Shown in pieces: positions 43,419-51,537 of a stretch of DNA of 64,000 nucleotides. The notes beneath the pieces are model-generated. The model was given only the letters and a program-made list of their open reading frames with translations. It did not search any database and was not told where the DNA came from. The DNA lies in the NCBI GenBank assembly GCA_001274695.2, contig LARU01000002.1, positions 1,054,001-1,118,000 of the forward strand. The letters run 5' to 3'. Each line of letters starts with the position of its first letter. The stretch's first letter is position 1. The position numbers and the translations under genes are program-made. The stretch comes from Azoarcus sp. PA01 (GTDB taxonomy: Bacteria > Pseudomonadota > Gammaproteobacteria > Burkholderiales > Rhodocyclaceae).

Positions 43419-44966
43419 GTGGCCCGCAGGAGCATCGAGATGTACGAGTACCGCCAGGCCCTGATGCGCATGCGCCAGGGCGACTCCGAGCGCGAGATTG
43501 CGCGCGCGAAGCTGATGGGACGGGCCAAGGCCGCCCGTTTCCGCGAATTGGCCGCAGCCCGCGGCTGGCTCGATCCGGAGCACCCGGTTCCGGAAGATGC
43601 CGAGATCGCCGCGGCGATCGGCCGTCCGCGGCTGCCGGTGACGGCGCAATCATCGATCGCCGCGTTCCGGCCGCTGGTCGAGCAGTGGCTCGCACAGGGC
43701 GTCTCCGGCGTGGTGATCCACGCCACCCTTAAACGTGAGCACGGCTTCACCGGGCACTATTCCAGCGTGCGCCGGCTTGTCGCCACGATCGAGCGCGAGC
43801 GCCCGCCCGAGGCGACGGTGCGGTTGTCGTTCGCGCCGGGCGAGGCAGCCCAGGTCGATTTCGGCGCCGGCCCGCAGCTCGTCGATCCCGCCTCCGGTGA
43901 GCTGCGCCGCACATGGGCCTTCGTGATGACGCTGTGTTTCTCGCGGCACCAGTATGTCGAATTCGTGTGGGACCAGAGCGTGCGCACCTGGCTCGGTTGC
44001 CACCGACGTGGCTTCGAGTGGTTCGGCGCGGTGCCTGCGCGCCTCATCATCGACAACGCCAAGTGCGCCATCACCAAGGCGTGCGCGCACGACCCCCAAG
44101 TGCAACGTGCTTACGCCGAATGCGCCGAAGGCTACGGCTTTCGCATTGACGCCTGTCCGCCCCAGGAGCCGCAGAAGAAGGGCATCGTCGAGGCGGGCGT
44201 CAAATACGTCAAAGGCAACTTCCTGCCCACGCGCAGCTTCCGCGATCTGGCCGATCTGAACGCGCAGGCGCGTGACTGGGTGTTGAAGGAAGCCGGGCTG
44301 CGCATTCACGGCACGACCCGGATGCAGCCGCTCGCGAGCTTCGCCGTCGAGCGCAGTGTGCTGCGGCCGTTGCCCGCAGTACCGCCGGATCTGGGCACTT
44401 GGCATCAGGTGTCGGTGCATCGCGACTGCCACGTCAGCTTCGAGCGCGCGCTGTACTCCGTGCCTTGCGCCTTGGTCGGCAAGAGTTTGTGGTTGCGTGC
44501 GACCGACAGCGTGGTCACGGTCTATCAGGACTTCAAACCCGTTGCCACGCATGCCCGCGCTCGTCGTCCCGGCGAGCGGCGCACCGTCACCGATCATCTG
44601 CCGCCCTCGGCGCAACGTTTCTTCGCGCACGACCGCAGTTGGTGTCTGCAACAGGCCGCGGAGATCGGAACCGCGTGCGCCCGGCTCATCGGGCGGCTCT
44701 TGAGCGACCGCATCAGTGAGCGGCTGCGTGCCGCGCAGGGCGTGCTGCAGTTGAAGGAGCGCTACGGCGCTGCGCGCCTGGAGGCGGCCTGCGAGCGTGC
44801 ACTCGCCCACGACAGCCCGCATTACCGCACCGTCAAGACCATCCTCGCCGGCGGCCACGACTTGCAGCCGCTCACCCCCGTGAGTACCGAACCCTACGCC
44901 GGCCGCGCCCGTTTCGCCCGCGCGACCGCGGCGCTCTTCGCCGACGATCCGACGTCGTTTCACTGA
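43419..44966 (+). CDS. istA: IS21 transposase IstA
   Basis: Transposase of 515 residues with an N-terminal helix-turn-helix (MRQGDSEREIARAKLMGRAKAARFREL) and an rve integrase core. The DDE residues are in EAAQVDFGAGPQLV, LIIDNAKCAI and PQEPQKKGIVEAGVKYVK. The C-terminal beta-barrel region follows (ALYSVPCALVGKSLWLRA). It acts with IstB, encoded 41 bp downstream. Full length and uninterrupted, so the element may still move. Confidence 0.95.
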   Translation: MARRSIEMYEYRQALMRMRQGDSEREIARAKLMGRAKAARFRELAAARGWLDPEHPVPEDAEIAAAIGRPRLPVTAQSSIAAFRPLVEQWLAQGVSGVVIHATLKREHGFTGHYSSVRRLVATIERERPPEATVRLSFAPGEAAQVDFGAGPQLVDPASGELRRTWAFVMTLCFSRHQYVEFVWDQSVRTWLGCHRRGFEWFGAVPARLIIDNAKCAITKACAHDPQVQRAYAECAEGYGFRIDACPPQEPQKKGIVEAGVKYVKGNFLPTRSFRDLADLNAQARDWVLKEAGLRIHGTTRMQPLASFAVERSVLRPLPAVPPDLGTWHQVSVHRDCHVSFERALYSVPCALVGKSLWLRATDSVVTVYQDFKPVATHARARRPGERRTVTDHLPPSAQRFFAHDRSWCLQQAAEIGTACARLIGRLLSDRISERLRAAQGVLQLKERYGAARLEAACERALAHDSPHYRTVKTILAGGHDLQPLTPVSTEPYAGRARFARATAALFADDPTSFH

Positions 44967-45007
44967 CCGGGTGCACCGCGCGCCCCCTTTACCCAAGGAG
45001 TCCCACC

Positions 45008-45796
45008 ATGAATCCCGCCACCGAACTGGCACCGCAACTCAAACAACTGCGCCTCTCCGGCATCCTCGATTCGCTCGACGCGCGCAATCGCCAGGCGATC
45101 GACGCGAAGCTCGCCTATACGGAATTTCTCGCGCTGCTGATCCAGGACGAGGTCGCGCGGCGCGAGCAGAAGAAGTTCGCCACGCGGCTGCGTCGCGCCG
45201 CGTTTCGCGCTACCAAGACGCTCGAAGGCTTCGAGTTCGACCGGCTGCCCTCGACCAACCGCGCGCTGGTGCATGATCTCGCGACCGGGCGCTACATCGA
45301 CGAGCGCGCCCCGGTGCTCATCGTCGGCCCCTGCGGCACCGGCAAGAGCCATCTCGCGCAGGCGCTCGGGCACTGCGCGGTGCGCCAGGGTCACGACGTC
45401 GTCTTCGCGTCCTGCTCGCAGTTGCTCGCGAGCCTCAACGCCGCGCGGGCTACCGGAGCCTATGAACGGAAGCTCCAGCAACTGGCGCGCGTGCCGGTCC
45501 TCATCATCGATGACTTCGGGCTGAAACCGCTGCGTTCGCCCGCCGACGAAGACCTGCATGACCTGATCGCCGAACGCTACGAGCAGACCGCCACCGTCGT
45601 CACCAGCAACCTCGACTTCACCGAGTGGGACCAGGCCTTCCCGGGTAACCGCCTACTTGCTTCCGCCACCGTCGATCGCCTGCGTCACAACGCCTACTGC
45701 CTGACGCTCGACGGAGCCTCTTACCGCACCCCGCGGCAGGGTCCGAACAAGGCCAAAACAGCCCTTGTCGGAACCCCAAAAAACAGCCAATCTTGA
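45008..45796 (+). CDS. istB: IS21 helper ATPase IstB
   Basis: AAA+ ATPase of 262 residues that picks the target site for IstA. Walker A is GPCGTGKS (residues 107-114), Walker B is VLIIDDFGL, and the DnaC-like core ends at TSNLDFTEWDQAF. The N-terminal IstB domain reads LKQLRLSGILDSLDARNRQAIDAKLAYTEFLALLI. The start at 45008 has an AAGGAG ribosome binding site. The last residues lie close to the right-end repeats of the element. Confidence 0.95.
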   Translation: MNPATELAPQLKQLRLSGILDSLDARNRQAIDAKLAYTEFLALLIQDEVARREQKKFATRLRRAAFRATKTLEGFEFDRLPSTNRALVHDLATGRYIDERAPVLIVGPCGTGKSHLAQALGHCAVRQGHDVVFASCSQLLASLNAARATGAYERKLQQLARVPVLIIDDFGLKPLRSPADEDLHDLIAERYEQTATVVTSNLDFTEWDQAFPGNRLLASATVDRLRHNAYCLTLDGASYRTPRQGPNKAKTALVGTPKNSQS

Positions 45797-46133
45797 ACCC
45801 CCGCAGACGTTCGTCAGAGCCCCTTCCAGCTGGCTCCTATATGCCGATCATCGGTGGCTCTATTGTGCCGGTCAGTGACAGCTCGATCAACGCCTGCATC
45901 GCCGCCCATGACACGACCGCATCCATCTCGGCGAGGAAGCGCTCGCGCTTCGTGGTCTTTTTCTTGGCCGCGTATACAGCAGGGGCGAAGATAACTTGCT
46001 TCATAGTCGGGACGAGAGGCTATTGGGACGGTCTTACGACAAAGGGATGTGCCGATCGTTCACGGGCTTTTCAGAGATTCCCTAAGTCCGATTGACGAAA
46101 TTCATTCATCTCTTTGGCCATAGGAGTGCCAAC

Positions 46134-46790
46134 GTGCATCGAACGAAATCCGGTTTTCCCATCGGCAAGCTCCTGCTCGAAGTGCTGGTCGCATCGGGGC
46201 TGTCCCACCGAAAATTCTTCGAGGCGATAGGCTGTAGGGATTGTCAAAGTGCGAGTGATGATTTCAATCGCTGGCTGGGTGTCGGCGAAGGCGATCCCGG
46301 TCTGATAGAGAAGGTGCAGGCGAGTCGTTTCGCGGTACCGAAAGAACGACTCGGTACCGTGATGGCAGCGAATGAAGCACTCGTAAGGAGGCGACAGATT
46401 CTCGAATCGGGCTCGGCTGACGAGACAGCCCGTGTCTTGTTCGAGCCCGTGGCTCAAGTAATCCCGGAGTGGATGCGGCCTTCGCAGATCACCATCTTCG
46501 GCTTGATGGGCGGAAACGCTCGCCACCACATCCAATTGCCTGCTGACATTGCTTCGTGGCCATTGGCCACTCAAATGGCCTACCTGAAGAAGGTGGTTCC
46601 CGAGAAGTATGCGAGTGACAAGGGGCGCACTCACTTCATGGGGCGGATCATGGGATATCTTTATCGGCCTTCCTTCGAGGCCGATCCGGTTAGGTTGACC
46701 GTTGAGGGTGAGCCAGACCTTTCGATCGATCCGTATGTGATGACCGGTTCCGTAACCATCACCCTCAAGAACGGAAAACAACTCGGCTAG
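46134..46790 (+). CDS. Unknown 218-residue protein next to IS elements
   Basis: No family is recognised. The GTG at 46134 is chosen because AGGAG lies at 46122-46126; a TTG at 46092 would add 14 residues. The N-terminal part (IGKLLLEVLVASGLSHRKFFEAIGCRDCQSASDDFNRWLGVGEGD) resembles a helix-turn-helix of the kind that recognises a start signal, but this is weak. The middle has EWMRPSQITIFGLMGGNARHHIQLP. GC is lower than in the core genes. The stop codon TAG is exactly where the IS630 element inserted, and the original reading after removal of the element is also TAG, so the protein is intact. It may belong to the same accessory island as the nuclease genes. Confidence 0.6.
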   Translation: MHRTKSGFPIGKLLLEVLVASGLSHRKFFEAIGCRDCQSASDDFNRWLGVGEGDPGLIEKVQASRFAVPKERLGTVMAANEALVRRRQILESGSADETARVLFEPVAQVIPEWMRPSQITIFGLMGGNARHHIQLPADIASWPLATQMAYLKKVVPEKYASDKGRTHFMGRIMGYLYRPSFEADPVRLTVEGEPDLSIDPYVMTGSVTITLKNGKQLG

Positions 46791-47952
46791 TGTCCTGAGT
46801 TAAAAATTTGTTGAACAACTAGCTCATCCGCTGGTCTCTCATGCCGTACGATTGGCGACAGGAGGCAGCGATGGGCAGACCGAAGGTGGAGATCGTGCTG
46901 AACGAGAGCGAGCGCGAGCAGCTTGAAGCCTGGACGCGTCGGCGTAAGACCGCGCAGGCGCTCGCATTGCGCTCGCGGATCGTTCTCGAGTGTGCGACGG
47001 GTGTCGACAGCAAGGTTGTCGCGCAACGCTTGTCGGTGTCGCAGCAGATGGTATCGAAATGGCGCAACCGCTTTGACGCGAATCGGCTCGATGGCCTGCT
47101 CGATGCCCCGCGCTCGGGGGCGCCGCGTACGATCGACGATACCCGTGTCGATGCGGTGATTGCCAAGACGCTCGAAACGGTGCCGAAGAATGCCACCCAT
47201 TGGAGTACGCGCAGCATGGCGCGCGAGATGGGGATGTCGCAGACGGCGGTCAGCCGCATCTGGCGCGCCTTCGGCCTGCAACCGCACCGGCAGGAAACAT
47301 TCAAGCTCTCGACCGATCCGCTGTTCGTCGACAAGGTCCGCGACATCGTCGGGTTGTATCTGGATCCCCCGGTCAAGGCGATGGTGTTGTGCGTCGATGA
47401 GAAGAGCCAGATCCAGGCGCTCGACCGCACCCAGCCGATCCTGCCGCTGGCGCCGGGACTTCCCGAACGGCGAACGCATGACTATATGCGCCACGGCACA
47501 ACGACTTTGTTTGCGGCGCTCGATGTCGCCACCGGAGAAGTCATCGGGGAACTGCACCGACGCCACCGCAGCCGCGAGTTTCTGGCCTTTCTGCGCACCA
47601 TCGAAGCCAACGTCCCAGCCGGTCTGGACATCCATCTGGTGATGGACAACTACGGCACGCACAAGACGCCAAAGGTCAGGAGTTGGTTTGCCCGTCATCC
47701 GCGTTTCCACGTCCATTTCACCCCGACCTCGGCCTCCTGGATCAACCAGGTCGAACGCTGGTTTGCCGAGCTCACCGAAAAACAGATTCGTCGCGGCACC
47801 CACCGTTCCACCCGCCAACTCGAGCAGGCCATCCGCGACTACCTTGCTCGCTACAACGATGATCCCAAACCCTTCGCATGGACCAAATCAACTGACGACA
47901 TCCTCGCCAGCCTTGAACGATTTTGTATGCGAATTTCTAACTCAGCACACTA
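46788..47952 (+). mobile_element. IS630-family insertion sequence
   Basis: Element of 1161 bp (46790-47950) with imperfect terminal inverted repeats (left GTGTCCTGAGTTAAAAATTT, right end complement GTGTGCTGAGTTAGAAATTC) and the TA target duplicated at 46788-46789 and 47951-47952, as expected for IS630/Tc1 elements. It contains one intact transposase gene, whose stop codon is formed with the target TA. Confidence 0.9.
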
Positions 47953-47953
47953 G
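46871..47953 (+). CDS. IS630-family transposase
   Basis: Tc1/mariner-type DDE transposase of about 360 residues. The N-terminal helix-turn-helix part ([51 protein letters not shown]) is followed by the catalytic domain with [32 protein letters not shown] and [21 protein letters not shown]. The start at 46871 has an AGGAGGCAG ribosome binding site; an upstream ATG at 46841 is in frame but weaker. Intact. Confidence 0.93.
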   Translation: MGRPKVEIVLNESEREQLEAWTRRRKTAQALALRSRIVLECATGVDSKVVAQRLSVSQQMVSKWRNRFDANRLDGLLDAPRSGAPRTIDDTRVDAVIAKTLETVPKNATHWSTRSMAREMGMSQTAVSRIWRAFGLQPHRQETFKLSTDPLFVDKVRDIVGLYLDPPVKAMVLCVDEKSQIQALDRTQPILPLAPGLPERRTHDYMRHGTTTLFAALDVATGEVIGELHRRHRSREFLAFLRTIEANVPAGLDIHLVMDNYGTHKTPKVRSWFARHPRFHVHFTPTSASWINQVERWFAELTEKQIRRGTHRSTRQLEQAIRDYLARYNDDPKPFAWTKSTDDILASLERFCMRISNSAH

Positions 47954-48109
47954 GGAAGCTGTGATCTATAGGCGGCTCCCTAAGTCATTGATGTGTTATG
48001 GGGATAATCGCATTAATCTCAATAACTGACATACGCCTCCAGAAAACCATGAGGCGCATTTCCCGATTCGACGTACGCGGACAGTGCGACGGCGGCCGAT
48101 ACTGGGCTC

Positions 48110-49045
48110 ATGAAGATCCTCATTCTCGGTTCGTCTGCCGGCGGCGGTTTTCCCCAGTGGAACTGCAACTGCCGCAATTGCGACGGCGTGCGCCACGGCA
48201 CCGTCCGTGCCCGGGCGCGCACCCAGTCTTCGATCGCGGTCAGCGCCAACGGCGACGACTGGGTGCTGTTCAACGCCTCCCCCGACCTGCTCGCGCAGAT
48301 CCGCGCGAACCCGTGCCTGCAGCCCGCGCGCGCATTGCGTGACAGCGGCATCGCCGGGGTGGTGCTCATCGACGCCCAGGTGGACCACACGACCGGCCTA
48401 TTCATGCTGCGCGAAGGCAAGCCGCTGCCGGTGTGGTGTACCGCGCAGGTGCACGAGGACCTCACGACCGGCAACCCCGTGTTCAACGTGCTCTCACATT
48501 TCTGCACCGTTGCGTGGCACCGGCTGCAGGTCGCGCCGCCGACGCCTTTCACGGTGCCCGGCGTGGCCGGCCTGCGTTTCACGCCGGTGCCGCTCGCGAG
48601 CAAGGCGCCGCCGTATTCGCCGCATCGCGACGACCCGCATCCGGGCGACAACATCGGCGTGCTGATCGAAGATGCGGCCAGCGGGCGCAAGGTTTTTTAT
48701 GCGCCGGGCTTCGGCGCGATGCAAACCCATCTGGAGCGGTACCTTGCCGACGCCGACTGCGTGCTGCTCGACGGCACGTTCTGGAGCGACGACGAGATGA
48801 TCCGGCTAGGGATCTCGACGCGCACCGCGCGTGAGATCGGCCACCTGCCGCAAGCGGGCGCCGGCGGCATGATCGAGCTGCTGGCCCGCTACCCGCGACC
48901 GCGCAAGATCCTGATCCACATCAACAACACCAACCCGATCCTCGACGAGGACTCGCACGAGCGTGCCGAACTGGCGCGGCACGGCATCGAAGTCGCCGCC
49001 GACGGCATGCTGCTCGAATTCGGCCCAGCTGGAGACCTGCAATGA
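48110..49045 (+). CDS. pqqB: PqqB, hydroxylase in PQQ biosynthesis
   Basis: Metallo-beta-lactamase-fold iron enzyme of 311 residues. PqqB hydroxylates the tyrosine-derived ring of the cross-linked Glu-Tyr intermediate. It begins [24 protein letters not shown], the family signature with clustered cysteines. The metal motif is [16 protein letters not shown], in place of the HxHxDH of typical hydrolases, and [16 protein letters not shown] closes the family pattern. It is the first gene of the operon, with the start of pqqC overlapping its stop codon. The 156 bp between the IS630 element and this start would hold the operon promoter; no consensus is clear. Confidence 0.96.
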   Translation: MKILILGSSAGGGFPQWNCNCRNCDGVRHGTVRARARTQSSIAVSANGDDWVLFNASPDLLAQIRANPCLQPARALRDSGIAGVVLIDAQVDHTTGLFMLREGKPLPVWCTAQVHEDLTTGNPVFNVLSHFCTVAWHRLQVAPPTPFTVPGVAGLRFTPVPLASKAPPYSPHRDDPHPGDNIGVLIEDAASGRKVFYAPGFGAMQTHLERYLADADCVLLDGTFWSDDEMIRLGISTRTAREIGHLPQAGAGGMIELLARYPRPRKILIHINNTNPILDEDSHERAELARHGIEVAADGMLLEFGPAGDLQ

Positions 49046-49800
49046 CAATGGAGCAAACCGAAGCGTGGAGCGCGGAGACGTTCGAAGCCCGGCTGCGCGC
49101 GTTCGGCAGCTGCTACCACATCCACCACCCGTTCCACGTGATGATGCACCGCGGCCAGTGCTCGCGCGAACAGATCCGCGCGTGGGTCGCGAACCGCTAC
49201 TACTACCAGGTCAGCATCCCGATCAAGGACGCCGCGATCCTGTCGAACTGCCCCGACCGCGAGGTGCGCCGTCACTGGGTGCAGCGCATTCTCGACCACG
49301 ACGGCCACGGCGGCGAGGATGGCGGCATCGAAGCGTGGATCCGGCTCGGCGAAGCGGTCGGCCTCTCGCGCGAAGCGATCGTCTCCGAGCGCCTGGTGCT
49401 GCCCGGCGTGCGCTTCGCGGTCGATGCCTACATCAATTTCGCGCGCCGCAGCACGTGGCAGGAAGCGGCGGCTTCGTCGCTGACCGAGCTCTTCGCCCCG
49501 ACGATCCATCAATCGCGCCTCGAGCACTGGCCGCAGCATTATCCGTGGATCGAAGCCGAAGGCTATGCGTATTTCCGCCGCCGGCTCACCGAAGCGCCGC
49601 GCGACGTCGTCAATGGGCTGCGCATCACGCTCGCGCACTTCAACACGCGGGCGCTGCAGGAGCGGGCGCTCGAGATCCTGCGCTTCAAGCTCGACCTGCT
49701 GTGGTCGATGCTCGACGCGATGATGCTCGCGCACTGCGACGTGCAGGTCGCCGGCTGGGGGCGATACACGCCGATGGCCGAAGTTTCCACGACATCATGA
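49042..49800 (+). CDS. pqqC: PqqC, final oxidase of PQQ biosynthesis
   Basis: Cofactor-free oxidase of 252 residues that closes the ring and carries out the last eight-electron oxidation to pyrroloquinoline quinone. Family segments are [48 protein letters not shown] and [16 protein letters not shown] [32 protein letters not shown]. The all-helical TenA-like fold is expected. Translation is coupled to pqqB (ATGA overlap). In most organisms pqqA leads the operon; here it follows pqqC. Confidence 0.96.
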   Translation: MTMEQTEAWSAETFEARLRAFGSCYHIHHPFHVMMHRGQCSREQIRAWVANRYYYQVSIPIKDAAILSNCPDREVRRHWVQRILDHDGHGGEDGGIEAWIRLGEAVGLSREAIVSERLVLPGVRFAVDAYINFARRSTWQEAAASSLTELFAPTIHQSRLEHWPQHYPWIEAEGYAYFRRRLTEAPRDVVNGLRITLAHFNTRALQERALEILRFKLDLLWSMLDAMMLAHCDVQVAGWGRYTPMAEVSTTS

Positions 49801-49906
49801 TTTTCATGAGGCGATTGCGGCGAAATGCCGCTGGCTGCGACGGCGCGGCTTGCAAATAATCAACCAGGGCGCGGCATGGTGCCGCACCATCATCGAGGAG
49901 ACAGAC

Positions 49907-49981
49907 ATGACCTGGGAAACGCCCGCCTACTGCGAGATTCGCCTTGGTTTCGAAGTCACGGCTTACGTGTACGTCCGCTGA
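49907..49981 (+). CDS. pqqA: PqqA, precursor peptide of PQQ
   Basis: A 24-residue ribosomal peptide, MTWETPAYCEIRLGFEVTAY followed by VYVR. The conserved glutamate (E16) and tyrosine (Y20) have the E-x3-Y spacing; PqqE links the two, and they become the PQQ skeleton. A CGAGGAG ribosome binding site lies just upstream. It lies 106 bp after pqqC and 61 bp before pqqD. The gap before it contains a GC-rich stretch and could carry an internal promoter, as would be useful for a substrate needed in excess over its enzymes. Confidence 0.95.
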   Translation: MTWETPAYCEIRLGFEVTAYVYVR

Positions 49982-50042
49982 ACCCCGCCCGGGCGGAGCC
50001 GGCCTGCCGGGTCCGCCCATTCGCCAAGGACGCCCTGCCGCC

Positions 50043-50327
50043 ATGGAAACCCTCGCCCTTTCCGCCGACACCCGCCCGCGGCTGTCGCCGCATTTCATGT
50101 TCCGCTGGGAAGCGAGCCAGGACGCGTACATCCTGCTCTACCCGGAAGGGCTCATCAAACTCAACCCTTCCGCCGGCGAAATCCTCAAACGCTGCGACGG
50201 CGAGCGCACGGTCGCCGCGATCGTCACCGAGTTGCAGGCCGCTTTTCCCGATCACGCGGAAGAAATCACCCGCGGCGTGCAGGCTTTCGTCGACTTGGCC
50301 TGCGACAAGGGCTGGCTGCGCACCTGA
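50043..50327 (+). CDS. pqqD: PqqD, PqqA-binding chaperone
   Basis: Winged-helix RiPP recognition protein of 94 residues that binds PqqA and presents it to PqqE. It has RLSPHFMFRWEASQDAYILLYPEGLIKLNPSAGEILKRCDGERTVAAIV, the standard PqqD pattern. The start at 50043 is the ATG in the family register; longer frames upstream run through pqqA in another frame. Its stop codon overlaps the start of the peptidase gene (TGATG). Confidence 0.94.
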   Translation: METLALSADTRPRLSPHFMFRWEASQDAYILLYPEGLIKLNPSAGEILKRCDGERTVAAIVTELQAAFPDHAEEITRGVQAFVDLACDKGWLRT

Positions 50328-51334
50328 TGCCGGGCGGCTGTCCGTCTGGCGGCATGCCCGCCTTGCCGCGCTTGCCCGAGAGCGCGCCGCGCTTTCCCCG
50401 ATCCTCGCCGCTCTTTCCCGAATCCTCGCCGTTCGCCATGCATCGCCTCGCGGTCGGCCACGGCCACGTGCTGCACGTCGAGGAATGCGGACGTGCCGAC
50501 GGCCTGCCGGTGGTTTTCCTGCACGGCGGACCCGGTAGCGGCTGCACGCCGGGCCAGCGCCGCCTGTTCGACCCCTGCCGCTTTCGCGCGGTCCTTTTCG
50601 ACCAGCGCGGCTGCGGGCGCAGTACGCCCGCAGGCAGCCTGCGGGCCAACACCACTGCCGACCTCGTCGCCGATGTCGAACGCATCCGCGACGCGCTGGG
50701 CGTCGAGCGCTGGCTGGTGTTCGGCGGCTCGTGGGGCAGCCTGCTCGCGCTCGCGTACGCGCAGGCGCATCCCGACGCAGTGTCGGGCCTCGTGCTGCGC
50801 GGCATCTTCCTCGGCTCGGCCGCGGAGCTGCGCGGCTACGCGCAGGGCGCCGCGACGCCCGCGCCGCGCGCGTGGCAGCGCTTCGCCGACGCCATGCCGC
50901 ACGGCGAACGCGACGATCTTCTCGACGCCTACACGCGCCGCCTGCTGTCGCGCGATACCCCGACGCGCGTCGCGGCCGCGCGGCACTGGCTCGACTACGA
51001 ACGCGCGCTGATGGGCGAAGCGCCGCTCGTCGCCGATCCCGACGCGCGCCAGCTCGCGAAGACGCGCATCCAGGCCCATTACCTGTCGCAAGGCTGCTTC
51101 GGCGACGCGGAGCGCCTGCTCGCCGGCTGCGAACGTCTGCGGCACCTTCCGGGCGCGATCGTGCAGGGCAGCGCCGACCCGGTATGCCCGCCGCAGGCCG
51201 CCGAACGGCTGCGTCGGGCCTGGCCGCAAGCCGAGCGCGTCGCGGTCGACGGCGCCGGCCACGGCGCGCTGCAGCCGCGCATTGCCGCCGCGTGCATCGC
51301 CGCGCTCGACCGCATTGCGCGTCGCGCCGCCTGA
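50327..51334 (+). CDS. Proline iminopeptidase-like alpha/beta hydrolase inside the pqq operon
   Basis: Serine peptidase of the S33 family, 335 residues. Visible motifs are VVFLHGGPGSGC (oxyanion region), FDQRGCGRSTP, the nucleophile elbow GGSWGSLLAL near residue 134, a late Asp in QGSADPVCPP and the catalytic His in DGAGHGAL. The family N-terminus (LYPEIEP-type) is recognisable as PLFPESSPFAMHRL, so the true start precedes M38. The preceding 30 residues are Pro/Ser-rich and contain a 21-bp duplicated segment. Such enzymes remove N-terminal proline. Its place between pqqD and pqqE suggests it trims the cross-linked PqqA peptide, a step done elsewhere by PqqF/G or other proteases. That role is inference. 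Confidence 0.88.
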   Translation: MPGGCPSGGMPALPRLPESAPRFPRSSPLFPESSPFAMHRLAVGHGHVLHVEECGRADGLPVVFLHGGPGSGCTPGQRRLFDPCRFRAVLFDQRGCGRSTPAGSLRANTTADLVADVERIRDALGVERWLVFGGSWGSLLALAYAQAHPDAVSGLVLRGIFLGSAAELRGYAQGAATPAPRAWQRFADAMPHGERDDLLDAYTRRLLSRDTPTRVAAARHWLDYERALMGEAPLVADPDARQLAKTRIQAHYLSQGCFGDAERLLAGCERLRHLPGAIVQGSADPVCPPQAAERLRRAWPQAERVAVDGAGHGALQPRIAAACIAALDRIARRAA

Positions 51335-51440
51335 GCGCTGCGCCTCCGCCCGGCAGCACGGGCTACCCGATCTCCAGAAAATCGCGAGCTCCCATTCCAG
51401 CCTTTCTCGTATCGACGCGCCCGCCGGGTGCAAATAATGG

Positions 51441-51513
51441 GGCTATCAAGGCGGCAATCAAATACAGCCGTTCGCCCCGAGCCCGAACGGTATTGGGTTG
51501 CCGGGGCTAATAA
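51441..51513. repeat. Palindromic intergenic repeat, copy 2 (short form)
   Basis: An imperfect palindrome: GGCAATCAAATACAGCCGTT on the left pairs with CGAACGGTATTGGGTTGCC on the right, with TATCAAGGC and GGGCTAATAA outside. It is a shortened version of the copies near 8.1 and 58.1 kb. It lies in the 203-bp gap between the peptidase gene and pqqE, so it may act as an attenuator or stability element within the pqq transcript. Confidence 0.7.
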
Positions 51514-51537
51514 CGATCGAGGAAACAGGAGAACACG

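Larger units (their letters stand above)
43210..45885 (+). mobile_element. IS21-family insertion sequence
   Basis: Element of 2666 bp (43215-45880) starting TGTCACCGACCGGCACA and ending with the inverted TGTGCCGGTCAGTGACA, flanked by the 5-bp duplication GCTCG (43210-43214 and 45881-45885). The left end has four more copies of a 25-bp unit with the core TGATCGGCACA and GAGCCAG (about 43244-43350), and the right end has two. Such multiple subterminal sites bind the IstA transposase. It carries intact istA and istB. Confidence 0.92.
43157..46004 (-). pseudogene. IS5-type transposase remnant, interrupted by IS21
   Basis: The N-terminus of an IS5-family transposase starts at 46004 (MKQVIFAPAVYAAKKKTTKR, then ERFLAEMDAVVSWAAMQALIE). 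It continues across the IS21 insertion into 43157-43214: with one GCTCG copy removed the frame reads LIEPHYPKTGRKGDRPPIGLA. After that the similarity stops, so the 3' two-thirds are lost. Sequence upstream of the start up to about 46080 may include the element's end. The fragment cannot make an active transposase. Confidence 0.85.

Noticed and set aside
46134-46790. Truncation of the unknown 218-residue gene by IS630
   Set aside because: With the element removed the codon is still TAG, so the gene is not shortened by the insertion.
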